Below, in pieces: positions 28,211 through 36,782 of a stretch of DNA of 62,561 nt. The DNA is taken from NCBI GenBank assembly GCA_014055495.1, contig WIAG01000015.1, positions 1 through 62,561 on the forward strand, in the 5' to 3' direction. The notes under the pieces were generated by a model, which did no database searches, had not been told where the DNA came from, and was given only the letters and a program-made list of their open reading frames with translations. Source of the stretch: Nitrospira sp. CR1.2. GTDB taxonomy: Bacteria > Nitrospirota > Nitrospiria > Nitrospirales > Nitrospiraceae. Each line of letters starts with the position of its first letter. Within the stretch, counting starts at the first letter, position 1. The position numbers and the translations under genes are program-made.

Positions 28211-28298
28211 CGTGAGCAGGTGGAGAATGGTGCTGGATGAAATCGTCAAGATGTCGATGGAAGAAGACTGGTGACAGGCATTGAGCGAGGGGACGAGA

Positions 28299-28694
28299 AT
28301 GGAACAGGTCGTTGAAAAGAGGGAATTGCGGAATTTCGGACTGATGGTCGGTGGTATTTTGTGCGTGGTCGGTATCTGGCCCATGGTTCGATATGGTGAG
28401 GCGATTCGTCTCTGGGCCATTCTCCCGGGGGTGTTGCTGGTTCCCCTGGGACTGGCGGCTCCAACCCTTCTCGCGCCGATCTTTAAAATCTGGATGAAGA
28501 TCGGCCATGTGATGGGCTGGATCAATACCAGGATCATTCTCGGCGTGCTGTACTTTGGGCTGATCACGCCCATGGGCGTTGTCATGCGCATGTTTGGGTG
28601 GGACTCAATGAGCAGAGCGTTGAGGCAGGATGCCGAAAGTTATCGAGTGGTCAGACAGCCGAGGCCGCGCAATCACATGACGAGACAATTTTAG
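28299..28694 (+). CDS. SxtJ-like small membrane protein
   Basis: The protein has 131 residues. Three hydrophobic stretches at about 12-31, 39-60 and 75-100 mark a small integral membrane protein, and the tail carries SYRVVRQPR. The pattern (FGLMVGGILC, then LGLAAPTLLAPIFKIWMKIG and ILGVLYFGLITPMGVVMR) matches the SxtJ family, first noted in saxitoxin clusters beside the O-carbamoyltransferase SxtI. Function is unknown. I chose ATG 28299, which has GAGGGG at 28286-28291, over an upstream start at 28281. The DUF5989/SxtK-like gene follows after 16 bp. Confidence 0.85.
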   Translation: MEQVVEKRELRNFGLMVGGILCVVGIWPMVRYGEAIRLWAILPGVLLVPLGLAAPTLLAPIFKIWMKIGHVMGWINTRIILGVLYFGLITPMGVVMRMFGWDSMSRALRQDAESYRVVRQPRPRNHMTRQF

Positions 28695-28710
28695 ATACCG
28701 GAGGGGGAGC

Positions 28711-28863
28711 ATGGGCGATTTTCTGACAGAATTGTGGGCCTTCATGAAGGAGCGGAAAAAGTTCTGGCTGCTGCCTATCATCGTGATGCTGGTGTTGCTG
28801 GGAAGCCTCATTGTGCTGACGCAGGGATCGGCTGTCGCACCGTTCATCTACACCTTGTTCTAA
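28711..28863 (+). CDS. DUF5989 / SxtK-like 50-residue membrane protein
   Basis: This 50-codon gene is short enough to be missed by length-filtered gene calling. It has a very strong ribosome-binding site, GGAGGGGG at 28700-28707, just before ATG 28711. The product begins MGDFLTELWAFMKERKKFW, has one membrane segment (LLPIIVMLVLLGSLIVL) and ends GSAVAPFIYTLF, the hallmark of DUF5989. I equate this with SxtK, the tiny protein encoded after SxtJ in saxitoxin clusters; that equivalence is from memory. A complex of SxtJ, SxtK and the carbamoyltransferase at the membrane is plausible but unproven. Confidence 0.88.
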   Translation: MGDFLTELWAFMKERKKFWLLPIIVMLVLLGSLIVLTQGSAVAPFIYTLF

Positions 28864-28884
28864 CCAGAGCAACCTGGATCTGGC

Positions 28885-29943
28885 GTGGGTATCACAATTT
28901 CCCGGATAAAGTCGGTGACTCGAACCTCCATCGCGTGGGCCGTGCACGCCTGTTCGTTGCATCAATCACGACTTCGCGGAAAAGTCGTAATCTTGATGTA
29001 TCATCGGGTACTGACGCGCGAAGAAGTTGCCTGTCAGGCCGTGCAGCCGGGCATGTATGTCCTGGACACCGTGTTTGCGCAGCAGATGGCGTTTTTGCAG
29101 CAGACCTTCACGGTGTTATCCTTCCGCCAGCTCCTTGATCTCTGGAAAGCGGGTGAGTGGAATGAACAGGCAGGGTATTGTGTGGTCACGTTCGATGACG
29201 GATGGTTGGACAACTACCGATATGCCTATCCGGTCTTAAGGCGGCTCGGAATCCCGGCAACAATTTTTCTGCCGACAGACTATGTGGGTACGGATCAGTG
29301 GTTTTGGCCAGACCAGCTCGCCTATCTCCTGAGGACCGCTGGGAGCAACGGGCACGGTGCCCAGCATGGTGAGCAGGTGAAACGGGTCCTGTTGCATGTT
29401 CTTGGTGCTGCCGGCGGATCTTTGGGGAAAGGACTGGCGCACGATGAGCGAGTTGCGGACCAGTTGATCGAGCGGTGCAAGGAGTTGCCGAAGGATCAAA
29501 TCCAGAGGCTGGTGAGTGCATTGGCAGAAGAAATGGGAGTGTCGTTACCCGATGGTCGAGTCGTCGTCAATTGGGATGAGGTGCGCGAAATGTCCACGGG
29601 CGGCATATCGTTCGGATCGCACTCGTGTTCGCATCGGATCATGACGACGATCACACCAGCAGAAGTGTCGGAGGAATTGGCAACGTCTCAACAGACGCTT
29701 CAACAGGCGGGGATCGAGTATGTCCCGGTCTTTTGTTACCCCAACGGGAACAGCGACGCAGATATCCAATCCCAGGCGAAAGCGCATGGCTATGAGGCTG
29801 CGGTGTCGGTGCAAACGGGAGTAGAGGGGCCATGCCCGCCGAATCGCTTTGCACTTCGGCGAATAGGGATCCACAATGATATGACGCATTCTATTCCGTT
29901 GTTCTCGCTCAGGCTCTGTGGGCTATTGTCTCCAATAAACTAG
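28885..29943 (+). CDS. polysaccharide deacetylase family protein (CE4)
   Basis: This 352-residue protein has a NodB-type domain. The start ILMYHRV stretch is followed by the metal/base motif VTFDDGWLDN (D104 and D105) and the second metal motif FGSHSCSHRI. FCYPNGNS is motif 3. It should remove N- or O-acetyl groups from the glycan or a lipid-linked intermediate. No typical signal peptide is seen, but residues 15-25 are mildly hydrophobic, so the compartment is unclear. The start is GTG 28885. An insertion of ~60 residues lies between motifs 1 and 2 (rich in Gly, His and Gln). Confidence 0.85.
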   Translation: MGITISRIKSVTRTSIAWAVHACSLHQSRLRGKVVILMYHRVLTREEVACQAVQPGMYVLDTVFAQQMAFLQQTFTVLSFRQLLDLWKAGEWNEQAGYCVVTFDDGWLDNYRYAYPVLRRLGIPATIFLPTDYVGTDQWFWPDQLAYLLRTAGSNGHGAQHGEQVKRVLLHVLGAAGGSLGKGLAHDERVADQLIERCKELPKDQIQRLVSALAEEMGVSLPDGRVVVNWDEVREMSTGGISFGSHSCSHRIMTTITPAEVSEELATSQQTLQQAGIEYVPVFCYPNGNSDADIQSQAKAHGYEAAVSVQTGVEGPCPPNRFALRRIGIHNDMTHSIPLFSLRLCGLLSPIN

Positions 29944-29994
29944 GCGACGGTAGGGAAGCACTGTGAGAAAAGCGATTGTGAGGCGAGAGCGCAC

Positions 29995-31182
29995 GTGAGA
30001 GTGTTGGTGACGGATGGAAACGAGCGCGCGGCGCTTGCAGTAACAAGGGCGCTTGGTCGTGAGGCGGTCGAGGTCATTGTCGGAGCAGAAGCGAAGCGAT
30101 CCCTCGCGGGTGCGTCACGTTACTGCCGTGAGAGTTTCTCCTACCCATCTCCCTATCAGGATCCACAGGGATTTGTGAACGCCCTGGTGGATGTCGTTCA
30201 CAAGCAACGTGTGGATGCACTGTTCCCTGTGTCTGATATTGCCATGCATGTGATAGGGCCGGAGAAGACCAGGTTTGCCGGATATACACACATCCCCACC
30301 CCGGAAGCCGAAACGTTTCGTGACATCTCCGATAAATATCGTTTGATGCAGCAGGCGGTGGCCCAGGGAGTGCCGATTCCTGAAACGATCTTTGTTCCTG
30401 ACGGGCAACTCGATTCGATCCTCGAACAGGTCCGGGAGTTTCCGGTGGTTGTAAAGCCCGGCTGCTCTCTTGTGCAGGAAGGCGAGCAGTGGAGAAAGAC
30501 GAGCGTATGTTATGCCGAGTCTCGGGATGCGCTAACGCGTGTGTACAAAGAGAAACCATATCTGCGTAACCCTTCATTGATTCAGCAGCGTGTCGTCGGG
30601 GAAGGGCAAGGGCTGTTTGTCCTGATGAACGAAGGCTTTCCGTTAGGGATGTTTGCGCATAGGCGTTTGCGGGAGCGTCCGCCATCGGGTGGGGTGAGTG
30701 TGTTGCGCGAGAGTATTGCCTTGCCCAAAGCCATGGTTGACGCTACCCTGAAGCTGTTACAACGTGCCAAATGGCATGGAGTGGCGATGGTGGAGTTTAA
30801 GGTCGACGCGGTCAGCCGCCGTCCGCTCTTAATGGAAATTAACGGGCGATTTTGGGGCTCGTTACAGCTGGCGATTGATGCAGGGGTGAACTTTCCACTT
30901 CGCCTTCTCAATATGGCAATGGGGAAAGTGGAGGTACTGCCCGAAAACGGCTATCGGATTGGAGTGAAGTCGAGGTGGTTGTTGGGTGATCTGGATCAAT
31001 TGGTGATGCGAATGCGGAACAATGATCGGCTGTTGAACCTACCTCCGGACGCTCCGTCGCGGCTGCAAGCACTACGGTCTTTCTGTCGCTTCTTCGAACG
31101 TGACATGTTTTACGAAGTTGAGCGGTTGAACGATCTTGGGCCAAGTCGTTTCGAGTTGATGCGGTATCTCAAGTTAACCTAG
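29995..31182 (+). CDS. ATP-grasp family ligase
   Basis: This 395-residue protein has three ATP-grasp subdomains. VLVTDGNERAALAVTRALG is a PreATP-grasp-like start. EFPVVVKPGCSL contains the ATP lysine, and a later block VAMVEFKVDA with LLMEINGRFWGSLQLAIDAG holds the metal-binding Glu and Asn. Such proteins join a carboxylate to an amine or thiol through an acylphosphate. In this cluster it may attach an amino acid to a uronic acid, but substrate is unknown. The start is GTG 29995 after GAGGCGAG. The gene is followed after only 9 bp by the phosphatase, suggesting one transcript. Confidence 0.84.
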   Translation: MRVLVTDGNERAALAVTRALGREAVEVIVGAEAKRSLAGASRYCRESFSYPSPYQDPQGFVNALVDVVHKQRVDALFPVSDIAMHVIGPEKTRFAGYTHIPTPEAETFRDISDKYRLMQQAVAQGVPIPETIFVPDGQLDSILEQVREFPVVVKPGCSLVQEGEQWRKTSVCYAESRDALTRVYKEKPYLRNPSLIQQRVVGEGQGLFVLMNEGFPLGMFAHRRLRERPPSGGVSVLRESIALPKAMVDATLKLLQRAKWHGVAMVEFKVDAVSRRPLLMEINGRFWGSLQLAIDAGVNFPLRLLNMAMGKVEVLPENGYRIGVKSRWLLGDLDQLVMRMRNNDRLLNLPPDAPSRLQALRSFCRFFERDMFYEVERLNDLGPSRFELMRYLKLT

Positions 31183-31191
31183 GGAGTGGCT

Positions 31192-31782
31192 ATGTCCCAC
31201 GTAGGGTCGGCATCTGCACGGACACTGGCGCGCTCAATGAAGCACGCTGTGAACGGAGTGCTGAATCACTGGCGCTATCAAGTGCTTGTGAACCAGCAGG
31301 TGTTCCCCAAACCTGCGCGCGCGATCTTAGTGGTCTGCAAGGGCAACATTTGCCGTAGTCCCTTGGCAGAGGCCTATCTCAAGCATCAGATGGAAAAAAA
31401 CGGCCTGCCGGTGAGCGTCTACTCGGCAGGACTTGAGACGTCGTTCGGAAAACCCGCCCATCCCCTTGCGCAGGTGGTCGGAACGCAGGGGGGGCTCGCA
31501 CTCGGTAAGCACGCGACGCAGCCATTACACAAAGAGCAGGTAGAACGGGCCGATATAATCTTGGTGATGGAGTGGCAGCAGCGCAATCGTCTGGTGAAGT
31601 TGTATCCGCAGGCGAAAGGGAAAGTGTTCCTGTTGCGTCAATTTTACGATCAATCAGTTTTGGAAGTCGCCGATCCGTACAGCGGTACCCTTGATGACTT
31701 CCAGGTGTGCTTCTCGATGATCAAGCAGGCCTGTGACGTGCTGATAGAACGGCTGCTGTCAGCCAAAAGTCCACAAGAATAG
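31192..31782 (+). CDS. low-molecular-weight protein-tyrosine phosphatase (Wzb-like)
   Basis: This 196-residue protein holds the phosphatase loop VVCKGNICRS with nucleophile C49 and R55 (C-x5-R), and the acid loop ADPYSG. It is expected to dephosphorylate tyrosines on a BY-kinase such as Wzc that controls polysaccharide chain length. Canonical enzymes have ~150 residues; here ~40 extra residues precede the loop. A cognate tyrosine kinase or Wza is not in the window. ATG 31192 is preferred (AGGGAG at 31181-31186 overlaps the ATP-grasp stop); GTG 31186 is also possible. Confidence 0.88.
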   Translation: MSHVGSASARTLARSMKHAVNGVLNHWRYQVLVNQQVFPKPARAILVVCKGNICRSPLAEAYLKHQMEKNGLPVSVYSAGLETSFGKPAHPLAQVVGTQGGLALGKHATQPLHKEQVERADIILVMEWQQRNRLVKLYPQAKGKVFLLRQFYDQSVLEVADPYSGTLDDFQVCFSMIKQACDVLIERLLSAKSPQE

Positions 31783-31848
31783 TCTCGCAGGTGCGGTGCG
31801 GAAGAAGAATAAGGTACTACTCATGGTTAAGGGAGGTTCGGCATCGAT

Positions 31849-32595
31849 ATGAGCTTGCGAACGAGGTTGTTCAACTTTTATTGGACGCTACGAGGTGCCA
31901 TCGCCCCATCCCTTCGCTACTCTCAGTATTGGTACGAGGAGGCGCTGAAGCGCTATGTGACGCCGTCCGTCGAATGGGTGGAGATCGGCTGTGGACACGC
32001 CATTCTTCCCAGCTGGAGGGCAAATGAAGAGCGTCAGTTAGTGAAGACCTGCAAGACCATATTCGGGATCGACTATGACTTGCCGTCGCTGAAAGCGCAT
32101 CCGAACATCGCCAAGAAGTTGCGCGGCGATGTGACCAAGTTGCCGTTTAGGAGTGGGGCCTTCGACCTGGTGACCGCGAATATGGTGGTTGAACATCTCG
32201 ACAATCCGAATGAGCAGTTCAGAGAGATCAGCCGCATTCTCAAGCCCAAGGGCGTGTTTTTGTTTCATACGCCGAACGCCTATGGCTATGGTGTCATTCT
32301 GTCTAAGTTGGTGCCCGAGTGGCTCAAAGGTAAACTCATCTATCTGTTGGAGGGACGTCAGGAACACGATGTCTTTCCTACCCACTACAAGGCCAATACG
32401 GAGGCCCAAGTGAAGGCGCTCGCTCAGGCCAATGGATTTGAAGTGCTTGAGCTTGACCTGATTCCAACCGACGCCATCTTTTCCATGTTGCCACCACTGG
32501 CCGCCTTAGAGTTGCTGTGGATTCGGCTGCTCATGACTCAGCGGTTCCGTAACCTTCGAACCAATATGATTGTGGCCTTGAGGAAGACAAGCTGA
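31849..32595 (+). CDS. class I SAM-dependent methyltransferase
   Basis: This 248-residue protein has the SAM motif VEIGCGHAILPSW near residues 44-56, an acidic residue ending strand 2 (GIDYD), and the post-motif DLVTANMVVEHLDNP typical of Methyltransf_11. ISRILKPKGVFLFHTPN follows. Substrate cannot be told from sequence; an O-methyl cap or sugar methylation is plausible given the context. The C-terminal segment (PPLAALELLWIRLLM) is hydrophobic and may sit on the membrane. Confidence 0.85.
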   Translation: MSLRTRLFNFYWTLRGAIAPSLRYSQYWYEEALKRYVTPSVEWVEIGCGHAILPSWRANEERQLVKTCKTIFGIDYDLPSLKAHPNIAKKLRGDVTKLPFRSGAFDLVTANMVVEHLDNPNEQFREISRILKPKGVFLFHTPNAYGYGVILSKLVPEWLKGKLIYLLEGRQEHDVFPTHYKANTEAQVKALAQANGFEVLELDLIPTDAIFSMLPPLAALELLWIRLLMTQRFRNLRTNMIVALRKTS

Positions 32596-32679
32596 ATTTA
32601 ACCTCAGAGCCTTCCGAAGATCGGCAAGGCAGTCTCTTCGCACCTTAAATTGAGTACCACGCCGTCGCGGACTCCTCCA

Positions 32680-32710
32680 GGTTGTGGCTCACAACCTCCC
32701 AACGGGAGGT
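32680..32710 (+). promoter_or_regulatory. two mutually exclusive hairpins, the second masking a Shine-Dalgarno
   Basis: Hairpin 1 pairs GGTTGTG (32680-32686) with CACAACC (32690-32696). Hairpin 2 pairs ACCTCCC (32694-32700) with GGGAGGT (32704-32710). The arms share 32694-32696, so both cannot form at once. GGGAGGT is also a near-perfect Shine-Dalgarno six bases before ATG 32717, so hairpin 2 would hide it and hairpin 1 would free it. The stems are short, so chance is possible. Confidence 0.4.
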
Positions 32711-32716
32711 CAAGCG

Positions 32717-32824
32717 ATGGATTCGGGATCACATGCGAAACATAATTGGTTTTCAGCAAATGTCTGCGGTTCCAGGCGAGGGCGGTCGTTCTACGCTTCC
32801 CCATCGAGCACGGGTAAAAGATAA
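32717..32824 (+). CDS. possible 35-residue leader peptide overlapping the ligase gene
   Basis: A short frame starts at ATG 32717 behind the strong Shine-Dalgarno GGGAGGT (32704-32710) and stops at TAA 32822. The peptide begins MDSGSHAKHNWFSANV and is rich in Ser, Arg and Gly. It is in a different frame from the O-antigen ligase, whose beginning it overlaps. It may be a translational-coupling leader, or the true start of the ligase displaced by an old frameshift. No homologue recognised. Confidence 0.3.
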   Translation: MDSGSHAKHNWFSANVCGSRRGRSFYASPSSTGKR

Positions 32825-34103
32825 AGAAATCGGTTTCGTGCTTGTCTTGCTCGCCCTGCTCTTTGAGTTTGGTCGGCCACAAGACTTTTTACCACCTCTG
32901 AAAGTCATTCCCTTTCCTTCAGTCATAGACGCTTCCATCGCTGCGGCGGTGATCTTTTCTGGGCGGGCAAGCCTTGCCAATATTCAGTCCAAATTGTGGA
33001 TGGGCCTTCTGGCTTTCATGGCTTGTTGGGTGCCCTTTGCTAATAATAATTTTCATGCCTTTTCACAATTAAAGGATCTAACGCTCTATTTCTTTTTCTA
33101 TTTAGGGATCCTGACTTTTGTGAACACCACCGGCAAAATGCAGAAGTTAATTTTGGTGTGGCTGGGTGTACATGCCTTGTTAGCGGTTAATGGGATGCTT
33201 CATGGCGGGCGCGGAGTAGGGGGATGGCTCGGAGATGAGAACGATTTCGCCATGGAGATGAATGTTGCGGTTCCCTTTGCGTTTTTTCTGTATCAGGGGA
33301 CGAAGGGGAAAGGTGCCAAGTTGTTGTACGTGCTATTGCTAGGCATCTTCGTGCTCTCTTCGATTGCGACGGCATCGCGTGGAGGATTTCTCGGTTTATT
33401 GGCCGTGGGTTCCTTCTGTTGGTTCTACTCACCGAGAAAAGTATTATCGCTGGCTTTGCTGACAAGTGTATTCCTACTGGTGCTCCTTGCCGCTCCGCAG
33501 GAATATTGGGATCGAATGCAGACGATCACGGATGATAGTACCATGGAGTCCGGTACGGCCGGTCAGCGAATGTTCACCTGGGGTATCGGGTGGGAGATGT
33601 TTTTGGCGAACCCAGTGTTCGGCGTCGGGCAAGGTAATTTCCCTTGGACAATCGGTGAATACCTTGGTGGCCGGACATGGCAAACCAAGTCGTTGGCGGG
33701 TCGCCAGGCACATTCATTGTATTTCACGTTGCTCCCGGAGCTAGGCATTTTGGGGCTAATCATTTTTGGCGGTATGGTGTTCTCGAATTGGCAAAATGTT
33801 CGGTATTGCAACAGATTAGGTCTGCAAAACACTCAGGTTCGGAAGCAAGATGGTGCTTCGGTTGATTCTGATCTTGAGAAGGCTGCATGGTTTGGAAACG
33901 CAATCTTAGGTGCCCTAGTAGCCTACCTCGTGACGAGTACATTCATTTCAACTTTGTACTATCCCACCTTTTGGATTTTGACCGGACTTGCTGTGGCGCT
34001 AAAGAACACTACAGAGCGCTATGTGAAGCTCAGCGTCGAGACAAGCGCTCCGCCTAATTCTTCTCGGGTGAGCACCTTGCGGACTCCCCGCACGGCTAGG
34101 TAA
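32733..34103 (+). CDS. O-antigen ligase/polymerase family membrane protein (WaaL/Wzy-like)
   Basis: The protein has about 456 residues and 10-12 predicted membrane segments. GRPQDFLPPLKVIPF near the start, TASRGGFLGLLAVGSF, a periplasmic loop with FGVGQGNF, and RQAHSLYFTLLPELGILGL with the loop His common to WaaL and Wzy enzymes are visible. It either joins the finished glycan to lipid A core or polymerises repeat units. An ABC exporter at the window start favours ligase. The true start is unclear: TTG 32682, ATG 32733 and ATG 32760 are in frame, while the best Shine-Dalgarno serves the out-of-frame ATG 32717. The low-complexity tail (~430-456) is cytoplasmic. Confidence 0.85.
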   Translation: MRNIIGFQQMSAVPGEGGRSTLPHRARVKDKEIGFVLVLLALLFEFGRPQDFLPPLKVIPFPSVIDASIAAAVIFSGRASLANIQSKLWMGLLAFMACWVPFANNNFHAFSQLKDLTLYFFFYLGILTFVNTTGKMQKLILVWLGVHALLAVNGMLHGGRGVGGWLGDENDFAMEMNVAVPFAFFLYQGTKGKGAKLLYVLLLGIFVLSSIATASRGGFLGLLAVGSFCWFYSPRKVLSLALLTSVFLLVLLAAPQEYWDRMQTITDDSTMESGTAGQRMFTWGIGWEMFLANPVFGVGQGNFPWTIGEYLGGRTWQTKSLAGRQAHSLYFTLLPELGILGLIIFGGMVFSNWQNVRYCNRLGLQNTQVRKQDGASVDSDLEKAAWFGNAILGALVAYLVTSTFISTLYYPTFWILTGLAVALKNTTERYVKLSVETSAPPNSSRVSTLRTPRTAR

Positions 34104-34215
34104 TGTGGTTGATTTGTGCATGAAACCGAGCTTTTGATTGCTCGAGCACGGAGTAGCTGGACGGTCACTCTACTGAGCCTGTGGGGATTGATCCAATCAT
34201 CGAGATGTCTGCGGC

Positions 34216-35532
34216 ATGAGTAAGTATACATTTTTGATTATCTCAATCCTCTTCTTGTTGATCAGGGTGATGGTGATTCTATGGGGTGGACAACATGAGG
34301 CGCCGGGAGGGGATCAGCTTGCCTTCTATTCTGGAGCTCAGAAACTTGCTCACTCGTGGGATGCATGGGTAACGGGGGGCGGCGAGTTCGGATATCGTGC
34401 GCCTCTGTATTTTGTATACCTCGCGGGCGTGTTTTCACTGGTTCCCGATGCGACATTTCTTGCGGGGCAACTTGCCACGGCCCTGATTGGGGTTCTCAAT
34501 GGCATTCTGACGTATCGTTTGGTTCGGAACATCACCGGAGAGCGAGTTGCCAGAGTGGCATTCTGGCTGAGAGGTGTGGTGCCGTCGTGGGTGGCTGCCG
34601 ACACCTTTGTGATGAGTGAACCGTTCTTCGCGACCTTTCTTCTGTCGGTGCTCGTGGTGATCTCGCAGAAGCCCTGCAGTCCAGATCGTCGCCAGGCCCT
34701 TATGCTGGGGTTCCTCATCGCGTGTTGTCTCTTGACGCGAGAGGTGGCTATCTTCTACCCGGTCGTCTTCGGCGGATATTTGTATCTGGTGTCACGATCC
34801 TGGAAAGAGGCCTGCCACTATGTTGCATGGTTTGCCCTGGCACTGGTGCTGACATTGAGCCCATGGATGTGGCGAAATGTGATCGTATGGGGACAGCCAC
34901 TCCCACTAAGCTATACATCAGGGGTGAATCTGCATATCGGAAACAATCCCCAAGCTACGGGAAAATGGGTACCGTTTCCGGCAGAATTGGAAGCTGCCGG
35001 CGGTGGGTTCGGTACTCCGCAATCTGATGCCTGGCATCGAGCCGAGGCGCTTAAGCATATGCAGGAACACCCCGTTGAGACGTTTCAGTTGGGATTTAAG
35101 AAAGTCGCGTGGTTTCTTTGGCCAAGATTTGAACGGGAAGAGCTTACGGAATTGTATAAATTGTCACCGAGACAAGCGACGATTATTAGTAGTGTGCTCG
35201 GGATGCTCAGCGGGACAATGCTGATGCTAGGCGTCGCAGGACTTGTTTTTGGAGCGCGTGATTGGTTTTGGTGGGTGAGTCTTATGCTGATAGCCTATAC
35301 GCTTGCCGTGACGTTTGTGGTATACGGGTCCCCTCGATACCGGGATGCAGTGGACTGCTTGTTACTAGTGTATGCCGCGACAGTCGTTGTGCAATGGCGT
35401 CAGCTGTGGGAAGCCATCAACACGAAAGGGACGTTGGCCAGACGACAACTTATGGTCCTGGTCCCCATCGTTTCGTACATTCTTGCCAACTGGATATGGA
35501 TCGCCTATGGATTCACGCGATCTGGCCACTAG
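34216..35532 (+). CDS. GT39/PMT-family membrane glycosyltransferase
   Basis: This 438-residue protein has about ten membrane segments. The first loop has GGDQLAFYSGAQKLA, with the acidic Asp typical of GT-C active sites, followed by GYRAPLYFVYLAGVF and FVMSEPFFATFL. Such enzymes use polyprenyl-phosphate sugars to glycosylate lipid or protein acceptors outside the inner membrane. The loop NLHIGNNPQATGKW is periplasmic. In this cluster it probably adds a side-branch sugar or modifies lipid A. Weak ribosome-binding site. Confidence 0.85.
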   Translation: MSKYTFLIISILFLLIRVMVILWGGQHEAPGGDQLAFYSGAQKLAHSWDAWVTGGGEFGYRAPLYFVYLAGVFSLVPDATFLAGQLATALIGVLNGILTYRLVRNITGERVARVAFWLRGVVPSWVAADTFVMSEPFFATFLLSVLVVISQKPCSPDRRQALMLGFLIACCLLTREVAIFYPVVFGGYLYLVSRSWKEACHYVAWFALALVLTLSPWMWRNVIVWGQPLPLSYTSGVNLHIGNNPQATGKWVPFPAELEAAGGGFGTPQSDAWHRAEALKHMQEHPVETFQLGFKKVAWFLWPRFEREELTELYKLSPRQATIISSVLGMLSGTMLMLGVAGLVFGARDWFWWVSLMLIAYTLAVTFVVYGSPRYRDAVDCLLLVYAATVVVQWRQLWEAINTKGTLARRQLMVLVPIVSYILANWIWIAYGFTRSGH

Positions 35533-35604
35533 TGCAATGACCCGTGTTTGTTTCACGGTTACGCTTGGGTGTCGTGAAGCGCTGCACTATCTGCGTGTGT
35601 GCTC

Positions 35605-36723
35605 ATGCATCTAGTGCCTAAAACCATCTTGTACCTTTCAACCAGCAGTGGCCCCGGTGGTGCTGAACGGGTCATCAGCAATTTAAGCGCTTCGCTTGAC
35701 CCCGCACGCTATCGGGCGATTCTGTGTTTGTTTCGTCCTGGCTGGATTCAAGCCCATACCGAGGGGCTCGGGGTACGTACCCATGTGATCCCGACGCACG
35801 GCATGTTTGATTGGCGATGGATGCTGCGGTTCAAGTACTTGCTGAAAGACGAACATGTCGATCTGATTCATGCTCACGAGTTTGATGCTAATGTGCAGGG
35901 GACCTTCGTAGCTGCCTTAACGGGTATCCCGCTGGTTGCCACGGTTCATGGCAAGAACTATTTCTGGGAAAAGCTTAGACGGCGGCTGGCCTATCGGTGG
36001 GTCAGCCGTCGAGCTACCATGGTGGCAGTGTCAGAAAATTTGAAACACTTCATTGTGGACAATGTCGGAGTTGATTCGAGAAACGTCCAGGTGGTCTACA
36101 ATGGAGTGGATGTGCTACCTGCCTGCGACCGAGCCGACATAGATCAGTGTAGAGAAGAACTGGATCTACCGACAGGCAATCAGATTGTGGGCGTCGTTGG
36201 GAATTTATATCCCGTCAAAGGTCATCAGTATCTGATTGCGGCAATTCCCGCGATCTTGGAGAAGTGCCCCAATACGACATTTATCTTCGCTGGGAGAGGC
36301 CAGCTTGAGGTCGAGTTGAAAGGGCAAGCCCATCGGTTGGGCATCGATGGGTACGTCCGATTCCTCGGTCTGAGGCAGGACATCCCACGAATCCTGGCTG
36401 TGCTCGATGTCTTCGTCTTGCCTTCGTTGTCCGAGGGGCTTTCAATGGCCATACTTGAGGCGATGGGTGCCGGGAAGCCCGTGATTGCCACGGATGTTGG
36501 CGGGAATCCGGAATTGGTGGAAGATGGCGGAACAGGGTGTCTTGTTCCTCCGAAAGATAGTCAAGCATTGGCCGACCGGCTGGTATTTCTCCTGACGAAC
36601 AGCGCGCGCGCATCTCAATTCGGAAGGAATGGGCAACTCCGTGCACGAGGACAGTTTAGTTTGCAGACCATGGTGCAAAATTATCAGGCCCTGTATGATC
36701 AGTGTTTGGAAGCCAAAGGGTAA
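35605..36723 (+). CDS. glycosyltransferase, GT4
   Basis: This GT-B protein of about 372 residues has SSGPGGAERVISNLSASL in the acceptor domain, then VGVVGNLYPVKGHQYLI at the start of the donor domain, FIFAGRG, and LPSLSEGLSMAILEAMGAGKPVIATDVGG (split: SEGLSMAILEAMGAGKP) with the E-x7-E pair. These are the features of capsule/EPS GT4 enzymes. GTG 35599 is two codons upstream of ATG 35605; neither has a clear ribosome-binding site. The next gene likely starts 60 bp after the stop. Confidence 0.88.
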   Translation: MHLVPKTILYLSTSSGPGGAERVISNLSASLDPARYRAILCLFRPGWIQAHTEGLGVRTHVIPTHGMFDWRWMLRFKYLLKDEHVDLIHAHEFDANVQGTFVAALTGIPLVATVHGKNYFWEKLRRRLAYRWVSRRATMVAVSENLKHFIVDNVGVDSRNVQVVYNGVDVLPACDRADIDQCREELDLPTGNQIVGVVGNLYPVKGHQYLIAAIPAILEKCPNTTFIFAGRGQLEVELKGQAHRLGIDGYVRFLGLRQDIPRILAVLDVFVLPSLSEGLSMAILEAMGAGKPVIATDVGGNPELVEDGGTGCLVPPKDSQALADRLVFLLTNSARASQFGRNGQLRARGQFSLQTMVQNYQALYDQCLEAKG

Positions 36724-36782
36724 AGAAATACCTGCTGTCGCTCCGTCTGGCAAGCAATGAAACTCTTATCCGAGAGCATCAG

